The notes under the pieces were generated by a model. The model made no database searches. It was not told the DNA's origin and saw only the letters and a program-made list of their open reading frames with translations. A stretch of DNA of 64,000 bases, from NCBI RefSeq assembly GCF_021117345.1, contig NZ_CP088261.1, positions 2,046,001-2,110,000 on the forward strand, written 5' to 3'. The translations under genes and the position numbers were made by a program. Shown piece by piece: positions 33,253 to 41,687 of this stretch (the stretch's first letter is position 1; every line of letters starts with the position of its first letter). Source of the DNA: Microbacterium sp. cx-55. GTDB taxonomy: Bacteria > Actinomycetota > Actinomycetes > Actinomycetales > Microbacteriaceae.

Positions 33253-34826
33253 CCGCCCGGGGCCGCGACGCCCTCGTCGTCGGAGGCGGAATCGCCGGTC
33301 TCTCCACCGCGGCACTCCTCGCCGAAGAGGGCTACCGGGTCACCGTGCTCGAGGGACAGGATCAGATCGGCGGACGCGCGGGCAGCTGGGAACAGGATGG
33401 CTTCCGGTTCGATACCGGGCCGAGCTGGTACCTGATGCCCGAGGTCTTCGACCACTTCTTCCGCCTGCTCGGCACCACTGCCGAGGCGGAACTCGATCTC
33501 GTCCCGCTCGATCCCGCGTACCGCGTCTACGGAGAGCCGGATGCGGCGACCTCCATCGCCCCGCCCGCGATCGACGTCGTCTCCGGGCGCGACGAGGCCG
33601 TCGCCCTCTTCGAGGGCATCGAGCCCGGGGCCGGTGCACGCCTGGAGAAGTACCTCGATTCGGCCGGCGACGCGTACGACCTGGCCGTCTCGCGCTTTCT
33701 CTACGACACGTACGAGTCGTACACGAACCTCGTCGATCCGGCGGTGCTCCGTCGGGGAGCGCGGCTCGCGTCGATGCTGACCGTTCCGCTCGCCACGCGC
33801 ATCGAGAAGCAGTTCACCGACACGCGCCTGCGCCAGATCCTCGGCTACGCCGGAGTGTTCCTCGGTGGGTCCCCGTACGACCTGCCGAGCCTGTACCACC
33901 TGATGAGCCACCTCGATCTCGACGACGGCGTGCTCTACCCGCGCGGCGGGTTCACGACGCTGATCGCGGCGATCGCCCGCCTCGCCGAGGCCCGCGGCGT
34001 TCGCATCGAGACCGGAGCGGAGGTCTCCACGATCGAGGTCGTCGACGGCCGAGCAACCGGGGCGACGACCACCGACGGCCGCCGGTTCACGGCAGACCTG
34101 GTCGTCTCGACCGCCGACCTGCACCACACCGAGAACGCGCTGCTGCCGGCAGAGGCGCGAACCTACCCGGAGAAGTGGTGGACGTCGAAGACACCGAGCT
34201 TCGGCGCGCTGCTCGTGCTGCTCGGTGTCCGCGGCGAGCTTCCCGCCCTCAGCCATCACACGCTGCTGTTCACCGAGGACTGGCGGGCGAACTTCGCCGA
34301 CATCTTCGGCGCCGACAGCCGCATCCCCGACCCGGCGTCCCTCTACGTCTGCCGCCCGAGCGCGACCGACGACGACGTCGCACCGGAGGGACACGAGAAC
34401 CTCTTCGTCCTGGTGCCGATCCCGGCGGATCCGTCGCTCGGGCGCGGTGGCATCGACGGTGCGGGCGACGACGTCATCGAGCGCGCCGCGGATGCGGCGA
34501 TAGATCAGATCGCGGCATGGTGCGAGATCCCAGACCTCCGCGATCGGATCGTCGTCCGGCGCACCATCGCCCCGGGCGATTTCAGCGCCGACCTGCACGC
34601 CTGGCGCGGCAACTCACTCGGGCTCGCGCACGCGCTCGGCCAGAGCGCGCTGTTCCGCCCGAAGAACGTCTCCTCGCGTGTCCCGAACCTGTACTACGCG
34701 GGGGCGTCCGTCCTGCCCGGCATCGGGTTGCCGATGTGCCTCATCTCCGCCGAACTCGTGATCAAGCGGCTGCGCGGGGACCGCTCGGCGGGCCCACTGC
34801 CGGAACAGTCCCCGAGCGCCTCCTGA
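33249..34826 (+). CDS. crtI: Phytoene desaturase
   Basis: A 525-residue FAD-dependent desaturase that converts phytoene to lycopene. The N-terminal dinucleotide-binding fold has GGGIAGLSTAALLA near residue 12 and GGRAGSWEQDG near 42. The C-terminal signature GASVLPGIGLPMCLISAE (near 487) closes the FAD site. The length matches bacterial CrtI. The GTG overlaps the crtB stop by GTGA, and its TGA shares one base with the ATG of the first cyclase subunit. Confidence 0.95.
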   Translation: MTARGRDALVVGGGIAGLSTAALLAEEGYRVTVLEGQDQIGGRAGSWEQDGFRFDTGPSWYLMPEVFDHFFRLLGTTAEAELDLVPLDPAYRVYGEPDAATSIAPPAIDVVSGRDEAVALFEGIEPGAGARLEKYLDSAGDAYDLAVSRFLYDTYESYTNLVDPAVLRRGARLASMLTVPLATRIEKQFTDTRLRQILGYAGVFLGGSPYDLPSLYHLMSHLDLDDGVLYPRGGFTTLIAAIARLAEARGVRIETGAEVSTIEVVDGRATGATTTDGRRFTADLVVSTADLHHTENALLPAEARTYPEKWWTSKTPSFGALLVLLGVRGELPALSHHTLLFTEDWRANFADIFGADSRIPDPASLYVCRPSATDDDVAPEGHENLFVLVPIPADPSLGRGGIDGAGDDVIERAADAAIDQIAAWCEIPDLRDRIVVRRTIAPGDFSADLHAWRGNSLGLAHALGQSALFRPKNVSSRVPNLYYAGASVLPGIGLPMCLISAELVIKRLRGDRSAGPLPEQSPSAS

Positions 34827-35173
34827 TGCCGGGCGCCTATCTGCTCGCCATCCTTCTGAGTACGGCCGGGGTCGCCGCTCTCGACGCACGATTCCGTCTC
34901 GCGCTCTGGCGCGACCGCCGGCGCACGCTTGTCGCCGTGCTGATCGGCACGGCGTTCTTCCTCGTCTGGGATGCGTTCGGGATCGCCACCGGCGTGTTCG
35001 TGAAGGGCGACAGCCCGCTCCTGATCGGCGTTCAGCTCGCGCCCGAGTTGCCGCTGGAAGAACCCTTCTTCCTCGCGTTCCTCTGCTACCTCGCCCTCGT
35101 CGTCTCCGGAGCCGCGCTCCGTCCGGCGCGCCACGAAAGCGACGCGGCTGCTCGCGCGGAGGACGCCCGGTGA
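34826..35173 (+). CDS. crtYe: C50 carotenoid cyclase subunit, CrtYe-like
   Basis: A 115-residue protein with three transmembrane helices belonging to the heterodimeric lycopene/C50 cyclase family. It has FFLVWDAFGI in helix 2 and LPLEEPFFLA, the conserved Glu pair region, near residue 75. In C. glutamicum two such small proteins (CrtYe and CrtYf) together close the rings of the C50 backbone. The ring type (epsilon, gamma or beta) cannot be told from sequence here. A TGATG overlap with crtI and a GTGA overlap with the next subunit indicate coupled translation. Confidence 0.88.
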   Translation: MPGAYLLAILLSTAGVAALDARFRLALWRDRRRTLVAVLIGTAFFLVWDAFGIATGVFVKGDSPLLIGVQLAPELPLEEPFFLAFLCYLALVVSGAALRPARHESDAAARAEDAR

Positions 35174-35475
35174 CCTACCCGCTCCTCGTCATCCCCTTCG
35201 TGCTCGTGACCGCCATCGTCACCGCGTGGAGCGCCCGCCGGCCGGGCTTCGGGCGACGGATGCGGGCATCACTCATCGCGGCCGTCGTGCTCCTTCTGCT
35301 CACCGCGGTGTTCGACAATCTCATGATCGCGCTCGACCTGTTCACCTACCCGGACCAGCACCTGAGCGGCATCCGGATCGGCCTGGCACCGATCGAAGAC
35401 TTCTCGTACCCGCTGTGCGCAGCGTTCGGCGTACCCGCCGTCGCCGCGCTCCTACCCGCCCGGAGGAATTCTTGA
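35170..35475 (+). CDS. crtYf: C50 carotenoid cyclase subunit, CrtYf-like
   Basis: A 101-residue partner subunit with three transmembrane helices, carrying FDNLMIALDLFTYP (near 42) and GLAPIEDFSYPL (near 72), the second half-site of the cyclase. It begins with GTG overlapping the crtYe stop and ends in TTGA, where the last four bases serve as both stop and start of the elongase. Confidence 0.87.
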   Translation: MTYPLLVIPFVLVTAIVTAWSARRPGFGRRMRASLIAAVVLLLLTAVFDNLMIALDLFTYPDQHLSGIRIGLAPIEDFSYPLCAAFGVPAVAALLPARRNS

Positions 35476-36356
35476 CCACGCTGTCCGCGGGCACGGTGGC
35501 CCGCACCCTCTTCGTCTCGTCCCGCCCGGTGAGCTGGATCAATACCGCCTTCCCGTTCGCCGCCGCCTATCTGCTCACGGTGCGCGAGATCGACGTCACG
35601 CTGATCGTCGGCACGATCTTCTTCCTGATCCCCTACAACCTGGCGATGTACGGGATCAACGACGTCTTCGACTACGAATCCGACCTTCGTAACCCGCGTA
35701 AGGGCGGAGCGCACGGCGCCGTGCTCGACCGCCGCCTGCACACCATCACGCTGTGGGCAGCGGGGCTCTCGTGCCTGCCGTTCCTCGTCTATCTCGTGGT
35801 CGTGGGGTCGCCGCTCTCCTGGGCGGTGCTCGCCGCGAGCATGTTCTTCGTGGTGTTCTACTCGGCTCCGCCGCTGCGCCTCAAAGAGGTGCCGTTCGCC
35901 GACTCCGCGACCAGCAGCATCCACTTCTTCTCCCCCGCCGTGTACGGGCTCGTGCTCGCCGGGGCGACCTGGACACCGCAGCTCGGCGCGATCGTCGGCG
36001 CCTTCGCGCTGTGGGGAGTCGCCTCGCACGCCTTCGGCGCGGTGCAGGACGTCGTCGCCGACCGCGATGCCGACATCGCCTCGATCGCCACGGTGCGGGG
36101 CGCCCGGTGGACGGTGCGCTTCGCGCTCGTCTGCTACACGCTGGCCGGTCTGGTGATGCTCCTCACGAGCTGGCCCGGTCCGCTCGCGGGATTGCTCGCA
36201 CTGCTCTACCTCGGCACCGTCTGGCCCTACCGGAACGTCTCCGACGCCGACGCGGAGCGCGCGACCGCGGGGTGGCGCCGATTCCTGTGGCTCAACCAGA
36301 TCGCGGGCTTCGGGGTCACGCTTCTACTCATCTGGTGGTGGCTGCAGACCTCCTGA
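35472..36356 (+). CDS. crtEb: Lycopene elongase / UbiA-type prenyltransferase (CrtEb)
   Basis: A 294-residue integral membrane prenyltransferase that adds C5 units to lycopene to form the C50 skeleton. The Asp-rich motifs are NDVFDYESDLRNPRK (~65) and QDVVADRDADIAS (~190), and about eight hydrophobic helices surround them. The start is TTG at 35472, preceded by GGAGG and overlapping the crtYf stop. No upstream in-frame ATG or GTG fits. Together with idi-crtE-B-I-Ye-Yf this predicts a decaprenoxanthin- or sarcinaxanthin-like yellow C50 carotenoid. Confidence 0.92.
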   Translation: MTTLSAGTVARTLFVSSRPVSWINTAFPFAAAYLLTVREIDVTLIVGTIFFLIPYNLAMYGINDVFDYESDLRNPRKGGAHGAVLDRRLHTITLWAAGLSCLPFLVYLVVVGSPLSWAVLAASMFFVVFYSAPPLRLKEVPFADSATSSIHFFSPAVYGLVLAGATWTPQLGAIVGAFALWGVASHAFGAVQDVVADRDADIASIATVRGARWTVRFALVCYTLAGLVMLLTSWPGPLAGLLALLYLGTVWPYRNVSDADAERATAGWRRFLWLNQIAGFGVTLLLIWWWLQTS

Positions 36357-36410
36357 GCCGCCGCTACGCTCGGGGGCGACGTGCCACGAGGCGCGCGGAC
36401 GGAGGATCGG

Positions 36411-37385
36411 ATGCCGGAACAACCCGTGGCCGTCGTGGCGGGCGCGAGCGGTTTCGTGGGTCGCGCCGTCGTCGAAGCGTTGACGAGCGACGGGTACGAC
36501 GTCCGCCGCATCGGCCGCACCGAGAGCATCCGCTGGAGTGATCCGGATGCCATCGCTCGCGCCGTCGATGGCAGCGACGTTCTCGTGAACCTCGCCGGGA
36601 AGTCGGTCGATTGCCGCTACCGCGACGCGAATCGCGAGGAGATCCTGCGCTCGCGCGTCGACACGACCCGGATGCTGCACCGCGCGGTCACCGCCGCCGC
36701 GCACCCGCCGAGAGTCTGGCTGAACGCGTCGACCGCGACGATCTACCGGCACGAGGTGCACCGCGCGAACACCGAGTCGGACGGCGTCATCGGCGACGGA
36801 TTCTCGGTCGACGTCGCCCGCGCCTGGGAGAAGGAGTTCTTCGCAGGCGACCTGCCAGGAACCCGTCGGGTCGCACTCCGGATGGCGATCGTCCTCGGCG
36901 ACGGACCCGCCACCGCCATGCTCCTGCGCCTCGCCCGCATCGGTCTCGGCGGGCCGCAGATCGACTCGTGGTGGTTCTCCCACCGCCGCTATCGCGGCAT
37001 CGGCACGGACGCGAGCGGACCCGAGCGAAGCGGATGGCACCGCACGCGCGGACGACAGAAGTTCAGCTGGATCCACCTCGACGACGTCGTCGGCGCGATG
37101 CGCTTCCTCCGGGACCACGATCAGATTGCCGGCCCGGTGAACCTGGCGAGTCCGCATCCGTCCGACAACAGAACCCTCATGCGCACCCTGCGTCGGGCGG
37201 TCGGCGCGCGGGTGGGACTGCCGGCGTGGCGATGGATGCTGGAGCCCGCGATGTGGGTGCTCCGCACCGAGCCGGAGCTCGTTCTGAAGAGCCGCTGGGT
37301 GACGCCGGAGGTGCTCACCGACGCGGGGTTCGTGTTCCGATGGCCGGAGCTCGATCCGGCCATCCGCGACGTCGCGAAGAGCTGA
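36411..37385 (+). CDS. NAD-dependent epimerase/dehydratase (TIGR01777/DUF1731 type)
   Basis: A 324-residue short-chain dehydrogenase-like protein with an NAD-binding fold at the N-terminus (VVAGASGFVGRAVVEAL, near residue 9) and VNLAGKSVDCRY (near 57), typical of the SulA/YfcH-type TIGR01777 family, whose substrate is unknown. The C-terminal part contains a helical DUF1731-like tail. The ATG at 36411 is favoured over a GTG 30 bases upstream because of the GGAGG at 36401-36405. It lies 54 bases after crtEb on the same strand and could be read through from the crt operon, although its role is not carotenoid specific. Confidence 0.8.
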   Translation: MPEQPVAVVAGASGFVGRAVVEALTSDGYDVRRIGRTESIRWSDPDAIARAVDGSDVLVNLAGKSVDCRYRDANREEILRSRVDTTRMLHRAVTAAAHPPRVWLNASTATIYRHEVHRANTESDGVIGDGFSVDVARAWEKEFFAGDLPGTRRVALRMAIVLGDGPATAMLLRLARIGLGGPQIDSWWFSHRRYRGIGTDASGPERSGWHRTRGRQKFSWIHLDDVVGAMRFLRDHDQIAGPVNLASPHPSDNRTLMRTLRRAVGARVGLPAWRWMLEPAMWVLRTEPELVLKSRWVTPEVLTDAGFVFRWPELDPAIRDVAKS

Positions 37386-37418
37386 CGCACCGCGGCACGG
37401 TCTGCTCGCCACAACCAG

Positions 37419-37450
37419 AACGGCGCCCCTCCCGAAGGAGAGGCGCCGTT
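37419..37450. terminator. Bidirectional terminator between the epimerase gene and UPF0182
   Basis: AACGGCGCCCCTCC (37419-37432) pairs with GGAGAGGCGCCGTT (37437-37450) around the tetraloop CGAA with one mismatch (C/A). It lies 33 bases after the epimerase stop and 13 bases from the UPF0182 stop. The AA...TT ends provide short U tracts in both directions. Confidence 0.75.
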
Positions 37451-37463
37451 GCTGCGGGCGGGA

Positions 37464-40367
37464 CTACTCGCCGAGTTCCAGCAGCTGCTGCACGGCTGCC
37501 GTGAGGCGGTCGTCGGCTTCGCCGTAGGCGGTCCAGTTGCCGTCGCGCATCGCCGTGTCGCGATCGAGCATGGCCTGCTGCGCGGCCTGCAGAGCCGCCT
37601 GGTAGGCGCCCGCGGCCGGCGGCGCGGTGGTGCCGCCATCCGTCGATCCGTCGGTCGGTGTCGGCGTCGGCGTGGCCGAGTCGGTCGGCACCACTTCCTC
37701 GTCACCGGCGTTCGCCCCCGAGTCGCCGCCGAACAGCGCGTTGAGCGCGTCGTTCAGGGTGTCCTCGAACGCGATCTCGGTACCGAACGCCACCAGGACC
37801 TTCTGGAGCTGCGGCAGCTGAGTGCCGCTGGAGGCCTGCACGAACACGGGCTGCACGTAGAGCAGACCGCCACCGACCGGCAGGGTCAGCAGGTTGCCGT
37901 TGATGACCTCGGACTGCCCCTGTTTCAGGATGTTGATCTGCGCGGAGACGGTCGGATCAGAGTTGAACGTGTTCTGCACCTGACCCGGGCCGGGCACCGT
38001 GGTGTCCGCGGTGATCTCCAGCAATCGGAGCTTGCCGAAGTCCTCGTTCTTCACTCCGGCTTCGCTTCCCGCGTCCGAGTCGACGGCCAGATACCCCATG
38101 AGCACGTTCCTCGAATCCGCGCCCGTGGACTGCGGAATGAAGCTGGTGAACATCGAGTACGTCGGCGACGTCTGACCGGGCATCTGCATGGTCAGGTAGT
38201 ACGGCGGCTGGTTCACATCCGCCGCCTGCGGGTCGGCCGGGGTCGACCAGGCGTTGTCGCGCTCGTAGAGCGAGAGCGGCGTGTCGACGTGGTACTCGCC
38301 GAGCATCGCCCGCTGCACCTTGAACAGGTCGGTCGGGTACCGCACGTGGCTCATGAGGTCCCCCGACATGTCGGAGATCGGCTTGAGCGTGGAGGGGAAG
38401 ACGTTCTGCCAGGCCTGCAGCAGCGGGTCCGTCTCATCCCACGCGTAGAGCGTGACCGAACCGTCGTAGGCGTCGACCGTGGCCTTCACCGAGTTGCGGA
38501 TGTAGTTGACGTTGTCGAGCGCGATCCGCGGTGACGGGTTGTTCGCGTCCTCGATCGCCTGCGACATGCTCGTCGCGGTCGAGTACGGGTACTGATCGCT
38601 CGTGGTGTACCCGTCGACGATCCAGACGACGCGGCCGTCGACGACGCTCGGGTACGGGTCGGAGTCGAGCGTCAGGTACGGCGCTGCCTTCTGCACGCGC
38701 GTCGCCGGGTCGCGATCGTAGAGGATCTGGGAGTCCTCGTTGATGGCGTCGGAGAACACGATCTGCTCGGACTGGAACTTCAGCGCGTAGATGAGCCGGT
38801 TGAAGACGTTGCCGATCGAGGGTCCGCCGTCGCCGTCGAAGGTCGTGCGGGTGTCGTTGCCGCCATCCGTGCCCGACGGGTAGTCGAGCTCGATCGGGTC
38901 GGTGTCGGCGGGGGCACCGACGATCGAGTAGGTCGGCGAGTTCTCACCGAAGTACACGCGCGGCTGGTACTCCTGGTCGCTCAGGAACCCGGCCGACGGG
39001 ATCCCGCTTTCGATGAAGACGGGGTCACCATCGGTCGTCCGCTCGTTGCCCTTGGCGACGACGAGTCCGTAACCGTGGGTGTAGACGAGGGTCGAGTTCT
39101 GCCACGATGCCGCGTCGCCGAGGCCCGAGGTGTTGACCTCGCGCACCGACACGACCGTGTCCTGCGCCTTGCCGTCGACCTGGTAACGGTCGACGTCGAG
39201 CGGGTCCTGGAAGTAGTAGTACTGGCGGTACTGCTGCAGCTGGCGAACCGTCGGCTGGATGATGGCGGGGTCCATGATGCGGATGGATGCGGTGGTGCCG
39301 GCATCCGAACGCAGCTGGCCGGGCTCGGCGTCGGTCACCGCGTCGTAGTCGGTCGTCTCGAGACCGTCGATCCCGTAGGCCGACTTCGTGGCGTCGAGGT
39401 TGCGCTCGAAGTACGGCATCTCGAGGGCACGCTGGTTCGGACGCACCTGAACGGTGTTCACGATCCACGGGTAGGCGACGCCGACGACGAGAGAGGTGAC
39501 GACGAGGAGCGCCGTCGCGATGAGCGGGTAGCGCCAGCGACCGATGACGGCCGTGACGAAGAACAGGATCGCGACGATGATCGCGACGATCGAGAGGATC
39601 GCGAGGCCCGGGATGGTCGCGTTGACCCCCGTGTAGCTGGCTCCCGTGATGCGCTCGCCGGGCGTTGTCAGTGTGCGATAGCGGTCGAGGAAGAAGCTCG
39701 TGCCCTGCAGCAGCAGGTAGATGCCCGCGATGATCGCGAGCTGGATGCGGGCGGGCTTGGAGATGCGGAGCTCGCGCTGGCCGATGCGCACCGAACCGTA
39801 GAGGTACGACACGAGGCCCGTGACGAGCAGGCTCACCAGCACGACGGCGGAGGCGAAGCCGACCAGTCCGCTGTAGAACGGCAGACCGAACAGGTAGAAG
39901 CCGATGTCCATGTTGAACTGCGGGTCGGCGGCGTCGGTGTGCACACCGTTCAGCCAGAGCGCCGTGGTCTCCCACTGCGCAGACGCGGCGAAGCCCGCGA
40001 AGAAGCCGAAGAACACCGGGATGCCCCACATGGCCAGGCGCCGGAGCGGCTCGACGACCTCCTGGTAGCGGTCGAGCTGAGAGCTCAGCCGCACGTAGAC
40101 CGGCCGGAGCCGGTACGCGAGCTGGATCGCCAGCCAAACCGGGATCGCCATGCCGAGGAACCCGATCGCGAACATCGCGACCTGCGCGACCCACTCGGTG
40201 ACGAGGACGGAGCTGAATCCGAGCTGGTCGTACCAGAGCCAATCCGCGTAGAGGCTCGCGAACAAGAAGAATGCGACAGCGAGCGCGGCGATCACCACGA
40301 GCGAGATAGCGATCACGCGGCGGGGTCGATTCGGGGCGGCGGGCGTCGGCGCTGGGGTCGAGGTCAC
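37464..40367 (-). CDS. UPF0182 family large membrane protein
   Basis: A 967-residue actinobacterial UPF0182 protein of unknown function. Roughly seven transmembrane helices lie in the first ~330 residues (starting VIAISLVVIAALAVAFFLF), followed by a large extracytoplasmic domain (about 330-890) and an acidic, Thr/Pro-rich C-terminal tail. The M. tuberculosis homologue Rv3193c is next to a YlbL-like PDZ protease, as it is here. The GTG start has TAGGAT (40374-40379, complement) six bases upstream and no Shine-Dalgarno. It is 65 bases beyond the PDZ protease gene on the same strand. Confidence 0.9.
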   Translation of the reverse strand: MTSTPAPTPAAPNRPRRVIAISLVVIAALAVAFFLFASLYADWLWYDQLGFSSVLVTEWVAQVAMFAIGFLGMAIPVWLAIQLAYRLRPVYVRLSSQLDRYQEVVEPLRRLAMWGIPVFFGFFAGFAASAQWETTALWLNGVHTDAADPQFNMDIGFYLFGLPFYSGLVGFASAVVLVSLLVTGLVSYLYGSVRIGQRELRISKPARIQLAIIAGIYLLLQGTSFFLDRYRTLTTPGERITGASYTGVNATIPGLAILSIVAIIVAILFFVTAVIGRWRYPLIATALLVVTSLVVGVAYPWIVNTVQVRPNQRALEMPYFERNLDATKSAYGIDGLETTDYDAVTDAEPGQLRSDAGTTASIRIMDPAIIQPTVRQLQQYRQYYYFQDPLDVDRYQVDGKAQDTVVSVREVNTSGLGDAASWQNSTLVYTHGYGLVVAKGNERTTDGDPVFIESGIPSAGFLSDQEYQPRVYFGENSPTYSIVGAPADTDPIELDYPSGTDGGNDTRTTFDGDGGPSIGNVFNRLIYALKFQSEQIVFSDAINEDSQILYDRDPATRVQKAAPYLTLDSDPYPSVVDGRVVWIVDGYTTSDQYPYSTATSMSQAIEDANNPSPRIALDNVNYIRNSVKATVDAYDGSVTLYAWDETDPLLQAWQNVFPSTLKPISDMSGDLMSHVRYPTDLFKVQRAMLGEYHVDTPLSLYERDNAWSTPADPQAADVNQPPYYLTMQMPGQTSPTYSMFTSFIPQSTGADSRNVLMGYLAVDSDAGSEAGVKNEDFGKLRLLEITADTTVPGPGQVQNTFNSDPTVSAQINILKQGQSEVINGNLLTLPVGGGLLYVQPVFVQASSGTQLPQLQKVLVAFGTEIAFEDTLNDALNALFGGDSGANAGDEEVVPTDSATPTPTPTDGSTDGGTTAPPAAGAYQAALQAAQQAMLDRDTAMRDGNWTAYGEADDRLTAAVQQLLELGE

Positions 40368-40432
40368 TCGTCCATCCTAAGAGCGCCCCTCTGGGGGAAC
40401 GCCGAGCGGATGCTGCGGAAATTGCCAGCCGG

Positions 40433-41560
40433 TCACGAAGCGGTGCACGTGGGCAGCGCGTCGAGGTCGGATCCCGACGAGATCGCGTCCAGAACGCCGA
40501 CCGCGTCATCGAGCGTGGAGACCGAGAAGACGCGGAGTCCGTCGGGAATGTGCCCCACGACCTCGTCGCAGTTCGTGCTCGGGGCGAGGAAGTATTCCGC
40601 GCCCGCGCCCTCGGCGCCCCACAGCTTCTGCCGGATGCCGCCGATCGGCCCCACGGTGCCGTCGGCGACGATCGTGCCCGTCCCCGCCACCGCGGCGCCG
40701 CCGTTGAGTTCTCCCGGGGTGAGTGTGTCGATCATCCCGAGGGCGAACATCATGCCAGCCGACGGTCCGCCCACGTTGTCCAGTTGAATCGTGACGTCGA
40801 ACGGGAACTGGTAGTCGACCTGCAGCGAGACACCGACCTGCCAGACGCCCGCCGCCTCCCCGGTGCCCTCCTTCGGGGTGACGTCGATGCTCTGCGGAGC
40901 CCCGTCGCGCTCGATCTGCAGCGACACCGGCGCTCCGGCGCCTGCGTTGATGATCTCGCGCAGCTGCTGCGGATCGGAGAGGGCCGTGCCGCCGGCCGAC
41001 ACGATGATGTCGCCGATCTCGAGCGTGCCGTCCGCCGCGCTTCCGGCCTGCACATCGGCGACCTCGAGCCGCGCGCCCACGTCGTAGCCGAGGTGGGTGA
41101 GGGCCGCCGCGGTGGCGTCCTCCTGCGAATCGACCATGAGTGTCGCGTTCTCGACGCTCCGCTCCTTCGTCGTCTGCCCGGTCGGATAGATCTGCTCGAT
41201 CGGCACGACCGCTTTCGTCGGGTCGAACCACGCCAGACCGACGTCGAGCCAGGAGAGCCGCTGCTCGGGCGTGCCGACGACCTGCACGGTGAGCAGATCG
41301 AGCGATCCCTCCGTGGGATAGGTCTCGGCATCCGGGATCGAGATCAGCGGCACATCGGCGCCGTCCGCATCCTGCACGTCGCCGAGCGTGTTGTAGACCG
41401 GGCCCGGGCGTTCGATGACGTAGGGGCTCGGCAGGAACGACATTCCGAGCAGCGCGAGGAGCGCCACCACGAGCGCCCAGATCCCCGCGATCGCGCCCCG
41501 CGACATGGGGCGCCGAGGCGCCTCGGGCACGGCGGTGCCGTGCTGTTCGAACAAGCTCAC
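40433..41560 (-). CDS. PDZ-domain Lon-type serine protease (YlbL family)
   Basis: A 375-residue membrane-anchored protease. There is one transmembrane helix (about 21-45, starting AIAGIWALVVALLALLG), a central PDZ-like region (about 130-230, with VSAGGTALSDPQQLRE) and a C-terminal Lon protease domain with the Ser-Lys dyad visible as GGPSAGMMFAL (Ser ~270) and GGIRQKLWGA (Lys ~313). The GTG at 41560 is preceded by GGAAAGG. In M. tuberculosis the equivalent (Rv3194c) also flanks UPF0182. Its substrate is unknown. Signalling or quality control at the envelope is the usual proposal. Confidence 0.9.
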   Translation of the reverse strand: MSLFEQHGTAVPEAPRRPMSRGAIAGIWALVVALLALLGMSFLPSPYVIERPGPVYNTLGDVQDADGADVPLISIPDAETYPTEGSLDLLTVQVVGTPEQRLSWLDVGLAWFDPTKAVVPIEQIYPTGQTTKERSVENATLMVDSQEDATAAALTHLGYDVGARLEVADVQAGSAADGTLEIGDIIVSAGGTALSDPQQLREIINAGAGAPVSLQIERDGAPQSIDVTPKEGTGEAAGVWQVGVSLQVDYQFPFDVTIQLDNVGGPSAGMMFALGMIDTLTPGELNGGAAVAGTGTIVADGTVGPIGGIRQKLWGAEGAGAEYFLAPSTNCDEVVGHIPDGLRVFSVSTLDDAVGVLDAISSGSDLDALPTCTAS

Positions 41561-41687
41561 GCGTTCGCCTTTCCGTCCCGACCGTTCGCGGCCGGCGTAC
41601 GGCGACTTCGTGCTCGCCCGGCGGTGCGATGTTTCTCTGCGACTAGCGTAGATCGCAACGACATCCCCCGGCTGAAAGGCGCCTGAC

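Noticed and set aside
39075..40787. A 570-codon plus-strand frame opposite UPF0182
   Set aside because: Its composition is typical of antisense high-GC frames (Val, Asp, Arg, Glu), and it crosses two real genes on the other strand.
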